Assembly (NCBI GenBank): GCA_910587195.1
Contig: CAJUKL010000004.1
Coordinates: 1-64,000, forward strand
Direction: 5' to 3'
Length of the DNA stretch: 64,000 bases
Origin: an uncultured Clostridia bacterium
GTDB lineage: Bacteria; Bacillota; Clostridia; Lachnospirales; Anaerotignaceae
Part shown: piece after piece, positions 36,179-44,511 of the stretch
Position numbering within the stretch: position 1 is the first letter of the stretch
How the letters are laid out: each line of letters begins with the position of its first letter
Position numbers and translations under genes: made by a program
Notes under the pieces: model-generated
What the model was told of the DNA's origin: nothing
Database searches by the model: none
What the model saw: only the letters and a program-made list of their open reading frames with translations

Positions 36179-36446
36179 AGAAGTCATGGTTTTATGACTT
36201 CTCAACTTGTCAATAAAGTCTTTTTTTGTGGACTCCGTCCACACCTGCAAACTTTTTTGAAAAAAAGTTTGACAAAAAACTTTATTAGAAAAACTACGTT
36301 TTTCCTTTTAAAATCAATGTTTTTTAAGGAAACGAAGTTTCCGGCTAAAGTTCTTTCGCTTCCTTTCTTTCAAGAAAGGAAGTAGAGTTTGAGACGAAGT
36401 CTCAAGGTTTTTTGACAGACTGAGAAGTCATGGTTTTATGACTTCT
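36179..36446 (-). repeat. Mosaic repeat, inverted copy of B, flanked by duplicated terminator hairpins
   Basis: Positions 36211-36421 are an inverted near-copy of 11288-11495. Two identical 24-base palindromic hairpins flank it (36179-36202 and 36423-36446, GAAGTCAT/ATGACTTC arms); the second ends in a T run and is a good terminator for murI. The flanking duplication suggests insertion at, or recombination through, the original terminator. The rest of the 36156-36684 gap is AT-rich promoter-like DNA. Confidence 0.8.
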
Positions 36447-36684
36447 TTTTTTATTTTGTATACATCTAACCTTTTATAAACAAAAGTTATTCTATAAGTT
36501 GCTTAAAAAAATTGCTTTTTCTTTTCTTTTTTTATAGCATATTGATGATAGTTTTTATTCTGTGAATAAAAAATTTCTTAAAAACATTAAAATTTAATAA
36601 TAAATGCATTTTATTCATACTTTGTTCATAAATTCGTTATATAATCGTAAAATAATTGATTATCATTTTTGGAGGGAATCAACA

Positions 36685-37854
36685 TTGAAAAAGATTTTAA
36701 TGGCTGCAATGTCTAGTATAGTAACATTTTCATTTTTTTTGGCACCAATTTCTGTAGAAGCAAAAACATTACAACAGTTACAGACAGAACGTGCTGACTT
36801 AAAGAAAAAAACAGAAGAAGCAAAAAAGAATTTGGAAGAAGCAAGACAGAAAAAACAATCTGTAGAAGAAGAAGTTGCTGTTTTAGACCAAACCTTAAAT
36901 GCTGCTAATGAACAGTTGGAAAAAGTAGAATCTGATTTAGATGAAGTGCAAAAGCGTTTAGAAGAATCTAAAAAAATGCTTGCAGAAGCTACAGAAAATA
37001 AAGAAAAACAATTAACTGTCTTTGGACAGCGTGTAAAATACATACATGAAAATGGTAATACTGGTTATTTAGATGTAATATTAGAATCCGAAGGAATTAG
37101 CGACCTTTTAATGCGTATGCAGCATGTAGAGGAAATTATGGATTATGATAACAATTTATTAACAAATTTAAAAGAAACAGAAAATGTAATTCGTGAAAAA
37201 AAGGAAGAAGTACAGCAGGAAGAAGCAGAAACAGCACAATTAGTAGAGGAACAAAAAGCAACTTTAGCAAGCTTAGAAACTTTAAAAGCAGAAAAAATAA
37301 AAACAGTACAAGCGTATGCACAAGATGAAGCAAAATATAACCAACTAGTACAAAGCAATGAAGCAGCAAGTAAAGAAGTAGAAAAATTAATTTCGGCTGC
37401 AACAGCAAATAATGATACAGTAGTTTATACTGGTGGAAAATTAAATTGGCCAGTTCCAGCCAGAGCAGCCTCTAGTTCTAGTTTAAGCAGCGGATTTGTA
37501 AATAGAAAACGTCCGATTGGTAGCGGTTGGGAAAAACACACCGGTTACGACATTCCTGCCCCTTACGGCTCTAATATTGTAGCAGCAGAAGGTGGTACAG
37601 TTATTACAGCTGGTTGGGTAAATGGATATGGTAATACAGTTATGATAAATCATGGTGGTGGTGTTGTTACCTTATATGGTCATAATTCCAGTTTAACAGT
37701 ATCCAAAGGACAAACCGTATCCAGAGGGCAAGTGATTGCAAAATGTGGTAGCACTGGAAATTCTACAGGAAATCATTGTCATTTTGAAGTACGTGTCAAT
37801 GGTAGTGCAGTGAGCCCTGCTCCTTATTTAGGTGTTGCAAACATTTCCCGCTAA
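36685..37854 (+). CDS. Secreted coiled-coil M23 peptidase (EnvC/PcsB-like murein hydrolase)
   Basis: Predicted exported peptidoglycan endopeptidase for cell-wall remodelling or division. The start is TTG at 36685, chosen because GGAGGG lies eight bases upstream. A signal peptide follows (KKILMAAMSSIVTFSFF, cleavage after SVEA near residue 26). Residues about 30-245 form a long Lys/Glu-rich coiled coil. The last 120 residues are an M23/LytM domain with metal-site motifs HTGYDIPA and HCHFEVRVNG, and VVTLYGHNS between them. All zinc ligands are present, so it should be catalytic rather than only an activator. 389 residues. Repeat copy F begins at the base after its stop. Confidence 0.92.
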   Translation: MKKILMAAMSSIVTFSFFLAPISVEAKTLQQLQTERADLKKKTEEAKKNLEEARQKKQSVEEEVAVLDQTLNAANEQLEKVESDLDEVQKRLEESKKMLAEATENKEKQLTVFGQRVKYIHENGNTGYLDVILESEGISDLLMRMQHVEEIMDYDNNLLTNLKETENVIREKKEEVQQEEAETAQLVEEQKATLASLETLKAEKIKTVQAYAQDEAKYNQLVQSNEAASKEVEKLISAATANNDTVVYTGGKLNWPVPARAASSSSLSSGFVNRKRPIGSGWEKHTGYDIPAPYGSNIVAAEGGTVITAGWVNGYGNTVMINHGGGVVTLYGHNSSLTVSKGQTVSRGQVIAKCGSTGNSTGNHCHFEVRVNGSAVSPAPYLGVANISR

Positions 37855-38130
37855 CTAACTTTCTTGAAAGAAAGTTAGCAAAGAACTTTTGTGCAAAACT
37901 TCGTTTTGCTGCCGTGTGTTGGATTTGAACAGTTATTATAGGTGAACGACAACAGAGCACCAGTCGTTAAAACTTTCACTCTGTACCATATACAGAAGGT
38001 AAAGTTTTTGGTCAAGCTTTTTTCAAAAAGTTTGTAGGTGTTTGAGGGTGCAAAACGTCCAGTGGACGTTTGTTCTGCACCGACCAGAACGAAGCATAGA
38101 CCAACACGCTCAGGGTCTTAAGTTTTTTTT
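37855..38130 (+). repeat. Mosaic intergenic repeat, copy F
   Basis: Begins at the first base after the M23 gene stop with a perfect palindrome, CTAACTTTCTTGAAAGAAAG plus TTAG; the flank differs from other copies but still pairs. The TTCGTTTTGC hairpin, a GAACGACAAC module, AAGCTTTTTTCAAAAAG and AACGTCCAGTGGACGTT follow. Confidence 0.85.
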
Positions 38131-38218
38131 TAATATACCTTAAAAAAGCAAAATAAAGAACTTTATTGATGTTTAACAGAAAGTAAAATAGTTTCAAAAT
38201 TTATTAACAAACTAAAAT

Positions 38219-38249
38219 ACACTGGAATTTTATCCAGTGCATTTTTTTA
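38219..38249 (+). terminator. Intrinsic terminator downstream of the M23 gene
   Basis: CACTGGA/TCCAGTG with a short loop is followed by GCATTTTTTT, a clear plus-strand terminator after repeat copy F. Confidence 0.85.
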
Positions 38250-38327
38250 ATAATAGTAAAATGATATTTTTAATCAAATTCTAATAATTCTCTCATCTTT
38301 CTTTAATCTTTTTCCATTATACTAAGA

Positions 38328-38392
38328 CTGTACATGAAATTCCCTTTCCTGTACAGTTGCCCCGGCGCAATACATAAGATATGTATTGCGCC
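38328..38392 (-). terminator. Two consecutive palindromes after the DUF5610-like gene
   Basis: CTGTACA/TGTACAG arms (38328-38356) are followed by an eleven-base stem GGCGCAATACAT/ATGTATTGCGCC (38364-38392). They lie just past the stop of the minus-strand gene. The second is a strong hairpin but lacks a T run in the minus direction; it has one on the plus side. Confidence 0.55.
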
Positions 38393-38404
38393 ATTCGTTT
38401 TTTA

Positions 38405-39043
38405 TTAAGCTGTTACGTCTACTGATTTTTTGTCGTCTGTATCTGTTTCTTTCCCTTCATTTGCCCATTCGTCGAAACCTTTCATAATAATTTCTTTGGT
38501 TTCATCTGTAATACTTGGTAATTTTCCGCCCCAAGTTTTTTCAGCAGCAGCAAATCCTTTTAAAACGGCATTTCTTAAAGTTTCTATTTTGGATTGGTCG
38601 CCACCGGAAAGTGCTTTTGCCATATTTAAAATATTATTTGCAACATTTTCTGGAGACCATGCACCACCTGGAGAGATAGCATCTATAGCAGCTTGTTTAT
38701 CTGCTGCACTGATAGAAATTCCTTCAAATAAGGATTTATTCAGTGTTTTTACTTGTTTTCCAAGCATAGTCTGAATCATATTCTTAAAAGAAGTCATTTG
38801 TTGGTCAGAAATAGCTTGTAATTGTTGTGCAGATAATTTTTTAGGTTTTTCATATCCTACTTTTTCAGTATCATTTTTAGAAGCAGCCTGTGCAGAACCA
38901 GAAGCAACAAAAGTATCTTGTTTAATTTGTGTTGAAGTTGTTGTTGTTTCTTTGCCTGCTTCTTTTACAGTTGTGCTTTGGTGTTGCACTACGGTAGAAG
39001 ACGCATATACGCTTGCATTTACGTTTCTAATATTCATATCCAT
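38405..39043 (-). CDS. DUF5610-like protein, unknown function
   Basis: A 212-residue protein with an AAGGAAGGGG site before the ATG. The N-terminal 60 residues are low-complexity and rich in Ser, Thr and Val. The C-terminal part, residues about 68-195, has the pattern ISAADKQAAIDA, WSPENVANNILNMAKAL, LRNAVLKGFAAAEKTWGGKL and IIMKGFDEWAN, which resembles the DUF5610 family. No signal peptide or membrane segment is seen. The N-terminus (MDMNIRNVNASVYASS) has the style of flagellar or exported rod proteins, but a flagellar role is speculation. Single gene between terminators. Confidence 0.6.
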   Translation of the reverse strand: MDMNIRNVNASVYASSTVVQHQSTTVKEAGKETTTTSTQIKQDTFVASGSAQAASKNDTEKVGYEKPKKLSAQQLQAISDQQMTSFKNMIQTMLGKQVKTLNKSLFEGISISAADKQAAIDAISPGGAWSPENVANNILNMAKALSGGDQSKIETLRNAVLKGFAAAEKTWGGKLPSITDETKEIIMKGFDEWANEGKETDTDDKKSVDVTA

Positions 39044-39235
39044 AACTTAAACCCCTTCCTTTGGTAAATTTAATAAAACAGTTCCTTCTATAAGATATAT
39101 CGGAATATATTATTAAAAATTAAGCTTTTTGCTTTTATTTCGTGTAAAAAAATAGTAAAATAATAAAAAAAGTATTGACAAATCACAAAATATGGTTTCA
39201 AAATAATAAAAATAAAAGAAAAAGAAGGGATTTAT

Positions 39236-40171
39236 ATGACAATTTATAAAAGTGTATTAGAAATAATTGGTGGAACACCATTATTAGAACCGATTCGACT
39301 GGAAGAACAATTACAATTAAAGGGAAAGCTTCTTTTAAAATTAGAATATCTCAATCCAACTGGTAGTGTAAAAGATAGAGCAGCAAAAGGAATGATAGAA
39401 GATGCTGAAAAAAAAGGATTATTAAAAAAAGGCTCTGTCATTATTGAACCAACTAGCGGTAATACTGGAATTGGTTTAGCTTCTATTGCAGTTGTAAAAG
39501 GATATCGTGTTATATTAACTATGCCAGAAACAATGAGTGTAGAAAGAAGAAATATTTTAAAGGCTTATGGTGCAGAATTAGTTTTAACAGATGGGGCAAA
39601 AGGCATGGCAGGAGCCATTGAAAAAGCAGAAGAACTAGCAAAAGAGATTCCAAACAGTTTTATAACAGCACAATTTGACAATCCCGCTAATGCAGAAATA
39701 CACGAAAAAACAACTGGTCCTGAAATTTGGAAAGATACCGAAGGAAAAATAGATTATTTTATTGCAGGTGTAGGAACAGGTGGCACATTGACTGGAACAG
39801 GAACCTATTTAAAAGCACAAAAACAAGATATTCACATTGTTGCTGTAGAGCCAGCAGATTCTCCTGTACTTTCTCAAGGAAAATGTGGTGCACATACGAT
39901 ACAAGGAATTGGTGCAGGTTTTGTTCCTAAAGTATTAAATCCGTCTATTTATGACAGTGTGTTCCCAGTAGAAGGAGAAGATGCTTTTCAAGCAGCTAAA
40001 AAATTAGCAAAGACAGAAGGAATTTTAGTTGGAATTTCTTCTGGAGCAGCACTTCACGCTGGTATTGAATTAGCAAAAAAAGAAGAAAATAAAAATAAAA
40101 CCATTGTAGTCTTACTTCCTGATTCTGCTGATAGATATTACTCTACTGCATTATTTCAAGACGAAAAATAA
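39236..40171 (+). CDS. cysK: Cysteine synthase A (O-acetylserine sulfhydrylase)
   Basis: Makes L-cysteine from O-acetylserine and sulfide. The 311-residue fold-type II PLP enzyme has the lysine motif LNPTGSVKDRAAKGM, the substrate loop EPTSGNTGIGLA, the PLP phosphate-binding GTGGTLTGTG, and IQGIGAGFVP. Length and motifs fit CysK. AGAAGGGA precedes the ATG and a TTGACA box lies about 60 bases upstream. A single gene with a hairpin terminator after it. Confidence 0.95.
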   Translation: MTIYKSVLEIIGGTPLLEPIRLEEQLQLKGKLLLKLEYLNPTGSVKDRAAKGMIEDAEKKGLLKKGSVIIEPTSGNTGIGLASIAVVKGYRVILTMPETMSVERRNILKAYGAELVLTDGAKGMAGAIEKAEELAKEIPNSFITAQFDNPANAEIHEKTTGPEIWKDTEGKIDYFIAGVGTGGTLTGTGTYLKAQKQDIHIVAVEPADSPVLSQGKCGAHTIQGIGAGFVPKVLNPSIYDSVFPVEGEDAFQAAKKLAKTEGILVGISSGAALHAGIELAKKEENKNKTIVVLLPDSADRYYSTALFQDEK

Positions 40172-40203
40172 AATTTTATAAAGAAAGTGGCTTATTATAG
40201 TTT

Positions 40204-40237
40204 TTGGAGGAACTTTTTAAAAGAAAGGTTCCTCCAA
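40204..40237 (+). terminator. Hairpin after cysK
   Basis: TTGGAGGAAC/GTTCCTCCAA form a ten-base stem just past cysK. The poor T run makes termination strength uncertain. Confidence 0.65.
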
Positions 40238-40261
40238 ATTCGTTTAAAAACATATTTAAAA

Positions 40262-40681
40262 AAACTTAAGACCTTGAGGTTTCACCTCAAACTCCACCAA
40301 CTTTTTTGAAAAAAAGTTGGACAAAAAACTTTATCTTTTGCTAACAGAACAAATTCTAAATTTTAACCACTGGTGCTCTGTTGTCGTTCATCTACAACAA
40401 CTGTTCAAGTCCAACACACAACAGCAAAACGAAGTTGTCTACACTTTGTTTCGGTCGGTGCAGAACAAACATCCACTGGACGTTTTGCACCTCAAACTCC
40501 ACCAACTTTTTTGAAAAAAAGTTGGACAAAAAACTTTATCTTTTGCTAACAGAACAAATTCTAAATTTTAACCACTGGTGCTCTGTTGTCGTTCATCTAC
40601 AACAACTGTTCAAGTTCAACACACGGCAGCAAAACGAAGTTTTGCACAAAGTTCTTTACTAAGCTTTCTTTCAAGAAAGCG
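40262..40681 (-). repeat. Mosaic intergenic repeat, two near-identical tandem copies G1 and G2
   Basis: In minus orientation the repeat starts at the sdaAA stop codon, with the palindrome CTTTCTTGAAAGAAAG partly doubled. Two units with an offset of about 205 bases share some 135 bases with a single difference (40285-about 40426 and 40490-about 40624), so this duplication is recent. Modules are the same as in copies H and I. Apparent open frames here are repeat sequence. Confidence 0.87.
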
Positions 40682-41557
40682 TCAAGAAAGCGTTAGAACT
40701 TTGTCTGCAATGGCTTGTCCGGTTGGAGTCGCTGCTAAACCGCCTAATGCAGTTTCTTTTATTTTATAAGACATTTCATGTCCAATTTCTCCCATAGCAT
40801 CAATCACATCATCCGGAGGAATTGCACTTTCAATACCTGCTAAAACCATATCTGCTGCCGCAACTGCATTTACTGCACCTACAACATTTCTTTTTACACA
40901 AGGAACTTCTACTAAACCTGCAACTGGGTCACAAGCAAGCCCTAAAAGATTTTTTAATGCAATCGCTAAAGCATCTCCTACTTGTTTTGCACTACAACCA
41001 TGTAATGCTGCTAAAGCACCTGCTGTCATGGCGGAAGCTGTACCAACTTCTGCTTGACAACCACCAGAAGCACCTGCAATAGAAGCTCTTTCTGCTACTA
41101 CCTTTCCAATGCCAGAAGCAACATATAAAGCTTCTATAATTTGTTCTTTGCTTGCTTTTCCCTCTTTGTATAATGTTACAAAAACTGCTGGCATTACACC
41201 ACAAGAACCGGCTGTAGGTGCTGCAACAATTCTTTTCATACAAGCATTCGATTCACTTACTTGTACTGCTCTTGTCATTACTTTGTTAATAAAATCACCA
41301 CAAAGCGTTTTTCCAGTTTTTCCATAGTCTTCTAATTTTTGTCCATCTGTTCCAACAAGACCACTGTTAGAACGTAAAGTACCATCATATTGCTCTACCG
41401 ATAAAAGCATAGCTTCCCATATTTTTTCCATTTCTTTAAAAGATTCTTCCCTAGAAACGGCTCTTTCTGCCATATCATCTTCTAATACAACTTCCCATAA
41501 AGGTAACTGTTTTTGTTCTGCCATAGCTATCCATTCTTTGATTGCATGATAGGACAT
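40682..41557 (-). CDS. sdaAA: L-serine dehydratase, iron-sulfur type, alpha subunit
   Basis: Catalytic subunit that deaminates L-serine to pyruvate and ammonia using a [4Fe-4S] cluster. The 291-residue protein has AAPTAGSCGVMPAVF, GASGGCQAEVGTASAM and LLGLACDPVAGLVEVPC, with the family cysteines. The ATG at 41557 is one base beyond the sdaAB stop and has a GGGAGG site inside the sdaAB end. Its last codons, ending TLS and then TGA, are encoded by the repeat palindrome. Confidence 0.95.
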   Translation of the reverse strand: MSYHAIKEWIAMAEQKQLPLWEVVLEDDMAERAVSREESFKEMEKIWEAMLLSVEQYDGTLRSNSGLVGTDGQKLEDYGKTGKTLCGDFINKVMTRAVQVSESNACMKRIVAAPTAGSCGVMPAVFVTLYKEGKASKEQIIEALYVASGIGKVVAERASIAGASGGCQAEVGTASAMTAGALAALHGCSAKQVGDALAIALKNLLGLACDPVAGLVEVPCVKRNVVGAVNAVAAADMVLAGIESAIPPDDVIDAMGEIGHEMSYKIKETALGGLAATPTGQAIADKVLTLS

Positions 41558-41558
41558 C

Positions 41559-42224
41559 TTAATCAACCTCCCTATTAAAATATGTTACTTTAATAATTCC
41601 TTCTACTCTTTTTAACCAATCTAAACCAGATTGTGGCATCTGTTGGTCAATTTCAATCACCATACAAGCATAGCCGCCACGTCTATCACGATATAAATGC
41701 ATATTCGCAACATTTATACCCTTATGTGCCAAAAGAGAAGTTACTTCTGCCACATGTCCTGGCTGGTCTACATTATGTATAATTAGTGTATTATATTCAC
41801 CACTGAAATTTACATCAATATCATCAATTTTGTTTACCATGATTCTGCCGCCGCCTAAGGAAGATGCTTGTATTTTTAAGGTACGTCCTTGCTCGCCTTC
41901 AATTTCAATGAGTGCTGTATTAGGGTGTGCTTCTTTTAAATTTTTATTTTGTATGGAAAAAGCTAAACCTTCTTCTTTTGCAACTTCAAAACTATGAGGG
42001 ATTCGCATATCATCTGCCTGCATTCCTAAAATACCAGCAATTAATGCTTTGTCTGTACCATGTCCCACTCCTGTTGCTGCAAAAGAACCATGTAAATAAA
42101 TATCTGCTTTAATTGGTTTTTCTGCAAGTAACTTTCTTGCGGTTAAACCGATTTTTGTTGCGCCAGCCGTATGAGAACTGGAAGGCCCAACCATGACTGG
42201 CCCTAAAATATCAAATATATTCAT
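41559..42224 (-). CDS. sdaAB: L-serine dehydratase, iron-sulfur type, beta subunit
   Basis: Partner subunit of SdaAA. The 221-residue protein starts with GPVMVGPSSSHTAGATKIG, the serine dehydratase beta motif, and ends with an ACT domain (TLIIHNVDQPGHVAEVTSLL) that may sense serine. Gene order beta-alpha with near overlap is the usual Firmicutes arrangement. AGGAGG is just before the ATG. Confidence 0.95.
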   Translation of the reverse strand: MNIFDILGPVMVGPSSSHTAGATKIGLTARKLLAEKPIKADIYLHGSFAATGVGHGTDKALIAGILGMQADDMRIPHSFEVAKEEGLAFSIQNKNLKEAHPNTALIEIEGEQGRTLKIQASSLGGGRIMVNKIDDIDVNFSGEYNTLIIHNVDQPGHVAEVTSLLAHKGINVANMHLYRDRRGGYACMVIEIDQQMPQSGLDWLKRVEGIIKVTYFNREVD

Positions 42225-42442
42225 AGTATCCTCCTATCTATCCTTAATATTGTAAAATAATATAATATTTCTTATTTTATGATAGTTGAAACTGTTTAAA
42301 ATGTCAATCATTTGATGGAAAAATAGATTTTCTATTTTATTTTATGGTGAAGGCATACAAAAATGGGAAATAAAAGAAAAATACTTCTGTTGATTTTTGC
42401 AAAAAAATAGGAGTGTCCCAAAAGAGTAGTTTTAAAAATAAA

Positions 42443-42464
42443 AGACTGGCGTTTACCAGTCTTA
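42443..42464 (-). terminator. Terminator facing the sdaAB side
   Basis: On the minus strand AGACTGG-TAAACG-CCAGTCT is followed by TTTATTTTT. It would stop transcription running from the DUF4272 gene and the IS605 relic toward sdaAB. Confidence 0.75.
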
Positions 42465-42529
42465 TGCTATTACATCACATTTTATGCAATTCACAATCGT
42501 AAACTTATCTGTATTGACTACCAACATAA

Positions 42530-42721
42530 ACTGTAAAAACTGCAAAAACTGTATTTTTTTTGCTATACCTTTATATATATGTATTTTATATATATTATTA
42601 AACATATATGTTATATATATTTTATATTCTCTCTATATATAAAAAATTTTACAGTTTTTACAGTTGTGATAATGTATATTAACACCTATTGTTATTTCAA
42701 TGGACTGTAAAAACTGTAAAA
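42530..42721. repeat. ACTGTAAAAACTG repeats and AT-rich tract
   Basis: The motif ACTGTAAAAACTG occurs three times: direct at 42530-42553, inverted at 42647-42663 and direct at 42705-42721. The last two form a perfect 17-base inverted repeat around a 41-base loop. Between the first two lies a TATATA-rich tract (42580-42640). No gene is present. Confidence 0.7.
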
Positions 42722-42726
42722 ATGTT

Positions 42727-42940
42727 GTGAACTACCATTGTCTAAAGCCAATGGGCTTCCTGCTTCCTAGACCTCATAACCTACTATCTCCACAGGCGTA
42801 AATTCGGGCTGCACTATCCCTATAACGGTTTACACTGTACATTCCATACCTTGTATATTTTACGTGCTGAAGGAGAGCTTGGTTTTCGCATAATATTTCT
42901 CAGCACAACCACTTATATACAGTTATCAATGTTCGTGTAT
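42727..42940 (-). mobile_element. Second IS200/IS605-type right-end relic (candidate omega-RNA), no transposase
   Basis: On the minus strand the end reads GAAGCCCATTGGC...CAATGGTAGTTCAC, a typical IS605-group right end with a CCATTG/CAATGG hairpin. The internal part shares GCGAAAACCAAGC and neighbouring bases with the relic at 23.3 kb. The flanking stem is GTGCTG/CAGCAC here against GCACAG/CTGTGC there, so the stem is conserved while its sequence changed. No left-end hairpin and no tnpA/tnpB remain. The surrounding 42225-43054 region has no gene. Confidence 0.6.
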
Positions 42941-43054
42941 AAATAGTATTATAGCAGAAAATATACTAACTTTATACCTGTTTTTCCTTATAAAATACTT
43001 TGTCAAAGTCATCCTTCTGTTATACACTGTGAATATCTGTGTGTACTGTCTATT

Positions 43055-43075
43055 AAAGGAGGATCGTTTTCCTTT
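43055..43075 (-). terminator. Hairpin after the DUF4272 gene
   Basis: AAAGGA/TCCTTT arms with a nine-base loop begin a few bases after the DUF4272 stop. The T run is weak. Confidence 0.45.
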
Positions 43076-43080
43076 GAAAT

Positions 43081-44421
43081 TTATGTGGTAGTCATTACTG
43101 CGTCCCAATCAGAAATACCATCTACAGTAAGCAGCCAGTTTAAAGCATAATGTCTTTCAAAAACAACACCAAAATCTAATGCTTCTATGGTTTTATTATT
43201 AATGCGAGCGTCTACACAAGCCCAATTATAACGTAGGGTTAAATCCTGCAGTTCTAAAATTTCTTCTTTGGAACGTAATTTTGCCTTTTTAGAAAGACTA
43301 TTCATATCATGATTCCATATAATATTTCCTAGTTCTATAGGTTCACAAAGTTGGTTGACTTCTTTTAAATCTAATAGAGAAAGTGCCCAAAAAAAGACAG
43401 CACAACATTCATATCTCCAAGCAAAAAGATTAAATAGTTTTGGTTCCTTTGTCGGTGGGTGGTCAATATATTCCCTTTCTTTAGTAGAGAAAAAAGAAGA
43501 AACATGATATTTTTCTTCTAATAATTTCATTTGTTCCTGCATTTTTTGTTCTGGATTTTCATATTTTCCACTCATATAAATTTCTGCTTGAATAGCAGTG
43601 GCATAAACAGCAATACAACGTTGTAAAATTGTTTCTTTTTTTTGTAGTACTGTTTCAGCATCAAAAACAGTAGAGCGCAATTCTTCTAAATATGGAATTT
43701 TTTTACTTTTTAAAATAGCAATTGATTTTTCTTTTCTTGCAGTATCTGCTTCTGTTGGTTTTAATTCTTTTTCTAAAAAATCCGCAGAGGCAATCGGGTG
43801 GAAAGTATCAAAGGCAGATTGCCCTTTTTCATCAATCAGTAGCCTTCCATCATAATGAAATACTTCCATTGTTGGTACAAGAACAAAAGCAGTTAACGCT
43901 TTTGCTGTACTATAAATGCTTTTAATCATTTGATTGGTTCTTTTTTCATCAGCATTTATGACGAATTGTATAGAAACAATACAATTAAATAATTTCATTT
44001 GCTGTAAAATATTTTCTTTTAAAACTTGATTTTTTACGGGTGCTTTACTAAAAAAGTTTGCCATACCATAGGCTTGTCCCATGGTTTCCTTTTTATCTGT
44101 GATAATACGGAATTTTAAAAAGGTATCATCTTGTAAGGTTAAAACAAATTCAGCATCGTTTACAGAATCTAACTTTTTACAATCAAATGCCTTTTCAAAA
44201 ACAGAAGGAACAATTTTCGTATTTTTTCGACAAGAATAAAGACGAATGGCTGCATTTTGCTCTGGCAACTCTTGTTTTTTTTCTACTTTTTCTGGTGTTT
44301 CATTTTGCTGTTCTGGCAGTTTGACTTCTATTTCTAAAAGGTTATTTTCAACAGTAGAAGTAGATGTTTCTTCTAATGGTTGATTTTCTTTTTTCTTTTT
44401 AAAAAAATCAAAAAGTTTCAT
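43081..44421 (-). CDS. DUF4272 domain protein
   Basis: A 446-residue soluble protein. A basic start (MKLFDFFKKKKE) leads to an acidic, low-complexity linker to about residue 55. The middle is unassigned. The C-terminal half (about 245-440) matches DUF4272: RKEKSIAILKSKKIPYLEEL, FAWRYECCAVFFWALSLLDL, LRSKEEILELQDLTLRYNWA and ALDFGVVFERHYALNWLL. The function of this family is unknown; members often sit near toxin-immunity or stress loci, but nothing of that kind is next to this gene. A single gene with an AAGGAG site. Confidence 0.8.
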   Translation of the reverse strand: MKLFDFFKKKKENQPLEETSTSTVENNLLEIEVKLPEQQNETPEKVEKKQELPEQNAAIRLYSCRKNTKIVPSVFEKAFDCKKLDSVNDAEFVLTLQDDTFLKFRIITDKKETMGQAYGMANFFSKAPVKNQVLKENILQQMKLFNCIVSIQFVINADEKRTNQMIKSIYSTAKALTAFVLVPTMEVFHYDGRLLIDEKGQSAFDTFHPIASADFLEKELKPTEADTARKEKSIAILKSKKIPYLEELRSTVFDAETVLQKKETILQRCIAVYATAIQAEIYMSGKYENPEQKMQEQMKLLEEKYHVSSFFSTKEREYIDHPPTKEPKLFNLFAWRYECCAVFFWALSLLDLKEVNQLCEPIELGNIIWNHDMNSLSKKAKLRSKEEILELQDLTLRYNWACVDARINNKTIEALDFGVVFERHYALNWLLTVDGISDWDAVMTTT

Positions 44422-44511
44422 TTTGCTTTTCTCCTTCTTGACAAATTGTTATTATTGTAACATGTTTTTTTTAGAATGTCTTTGTATTATTAAAAAAATT
44501 CTGGAATTTTT

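Noticed and set aside
36194..36385. 63-residue frame after murI
   Set aside because: It is the inverted repeat copy between duplicated terminators.
40317..40769. Several overlapping open frames of 63-93 residues
   Set aside because: They are repeat sequence of copies G1/G2 read in different frames.
42530..42721. CRISPR-like array
   Set aside because: Only three short motif copies in mixed orientation with unequal spacing, and no cas genes.
42926..43108. 60-residue minus-strand frame overlapping the DUF4272 3' end
   Set aside because: No ribosome site, spans the terminator and relic; not similar to a TnpB start as far as can be seen.
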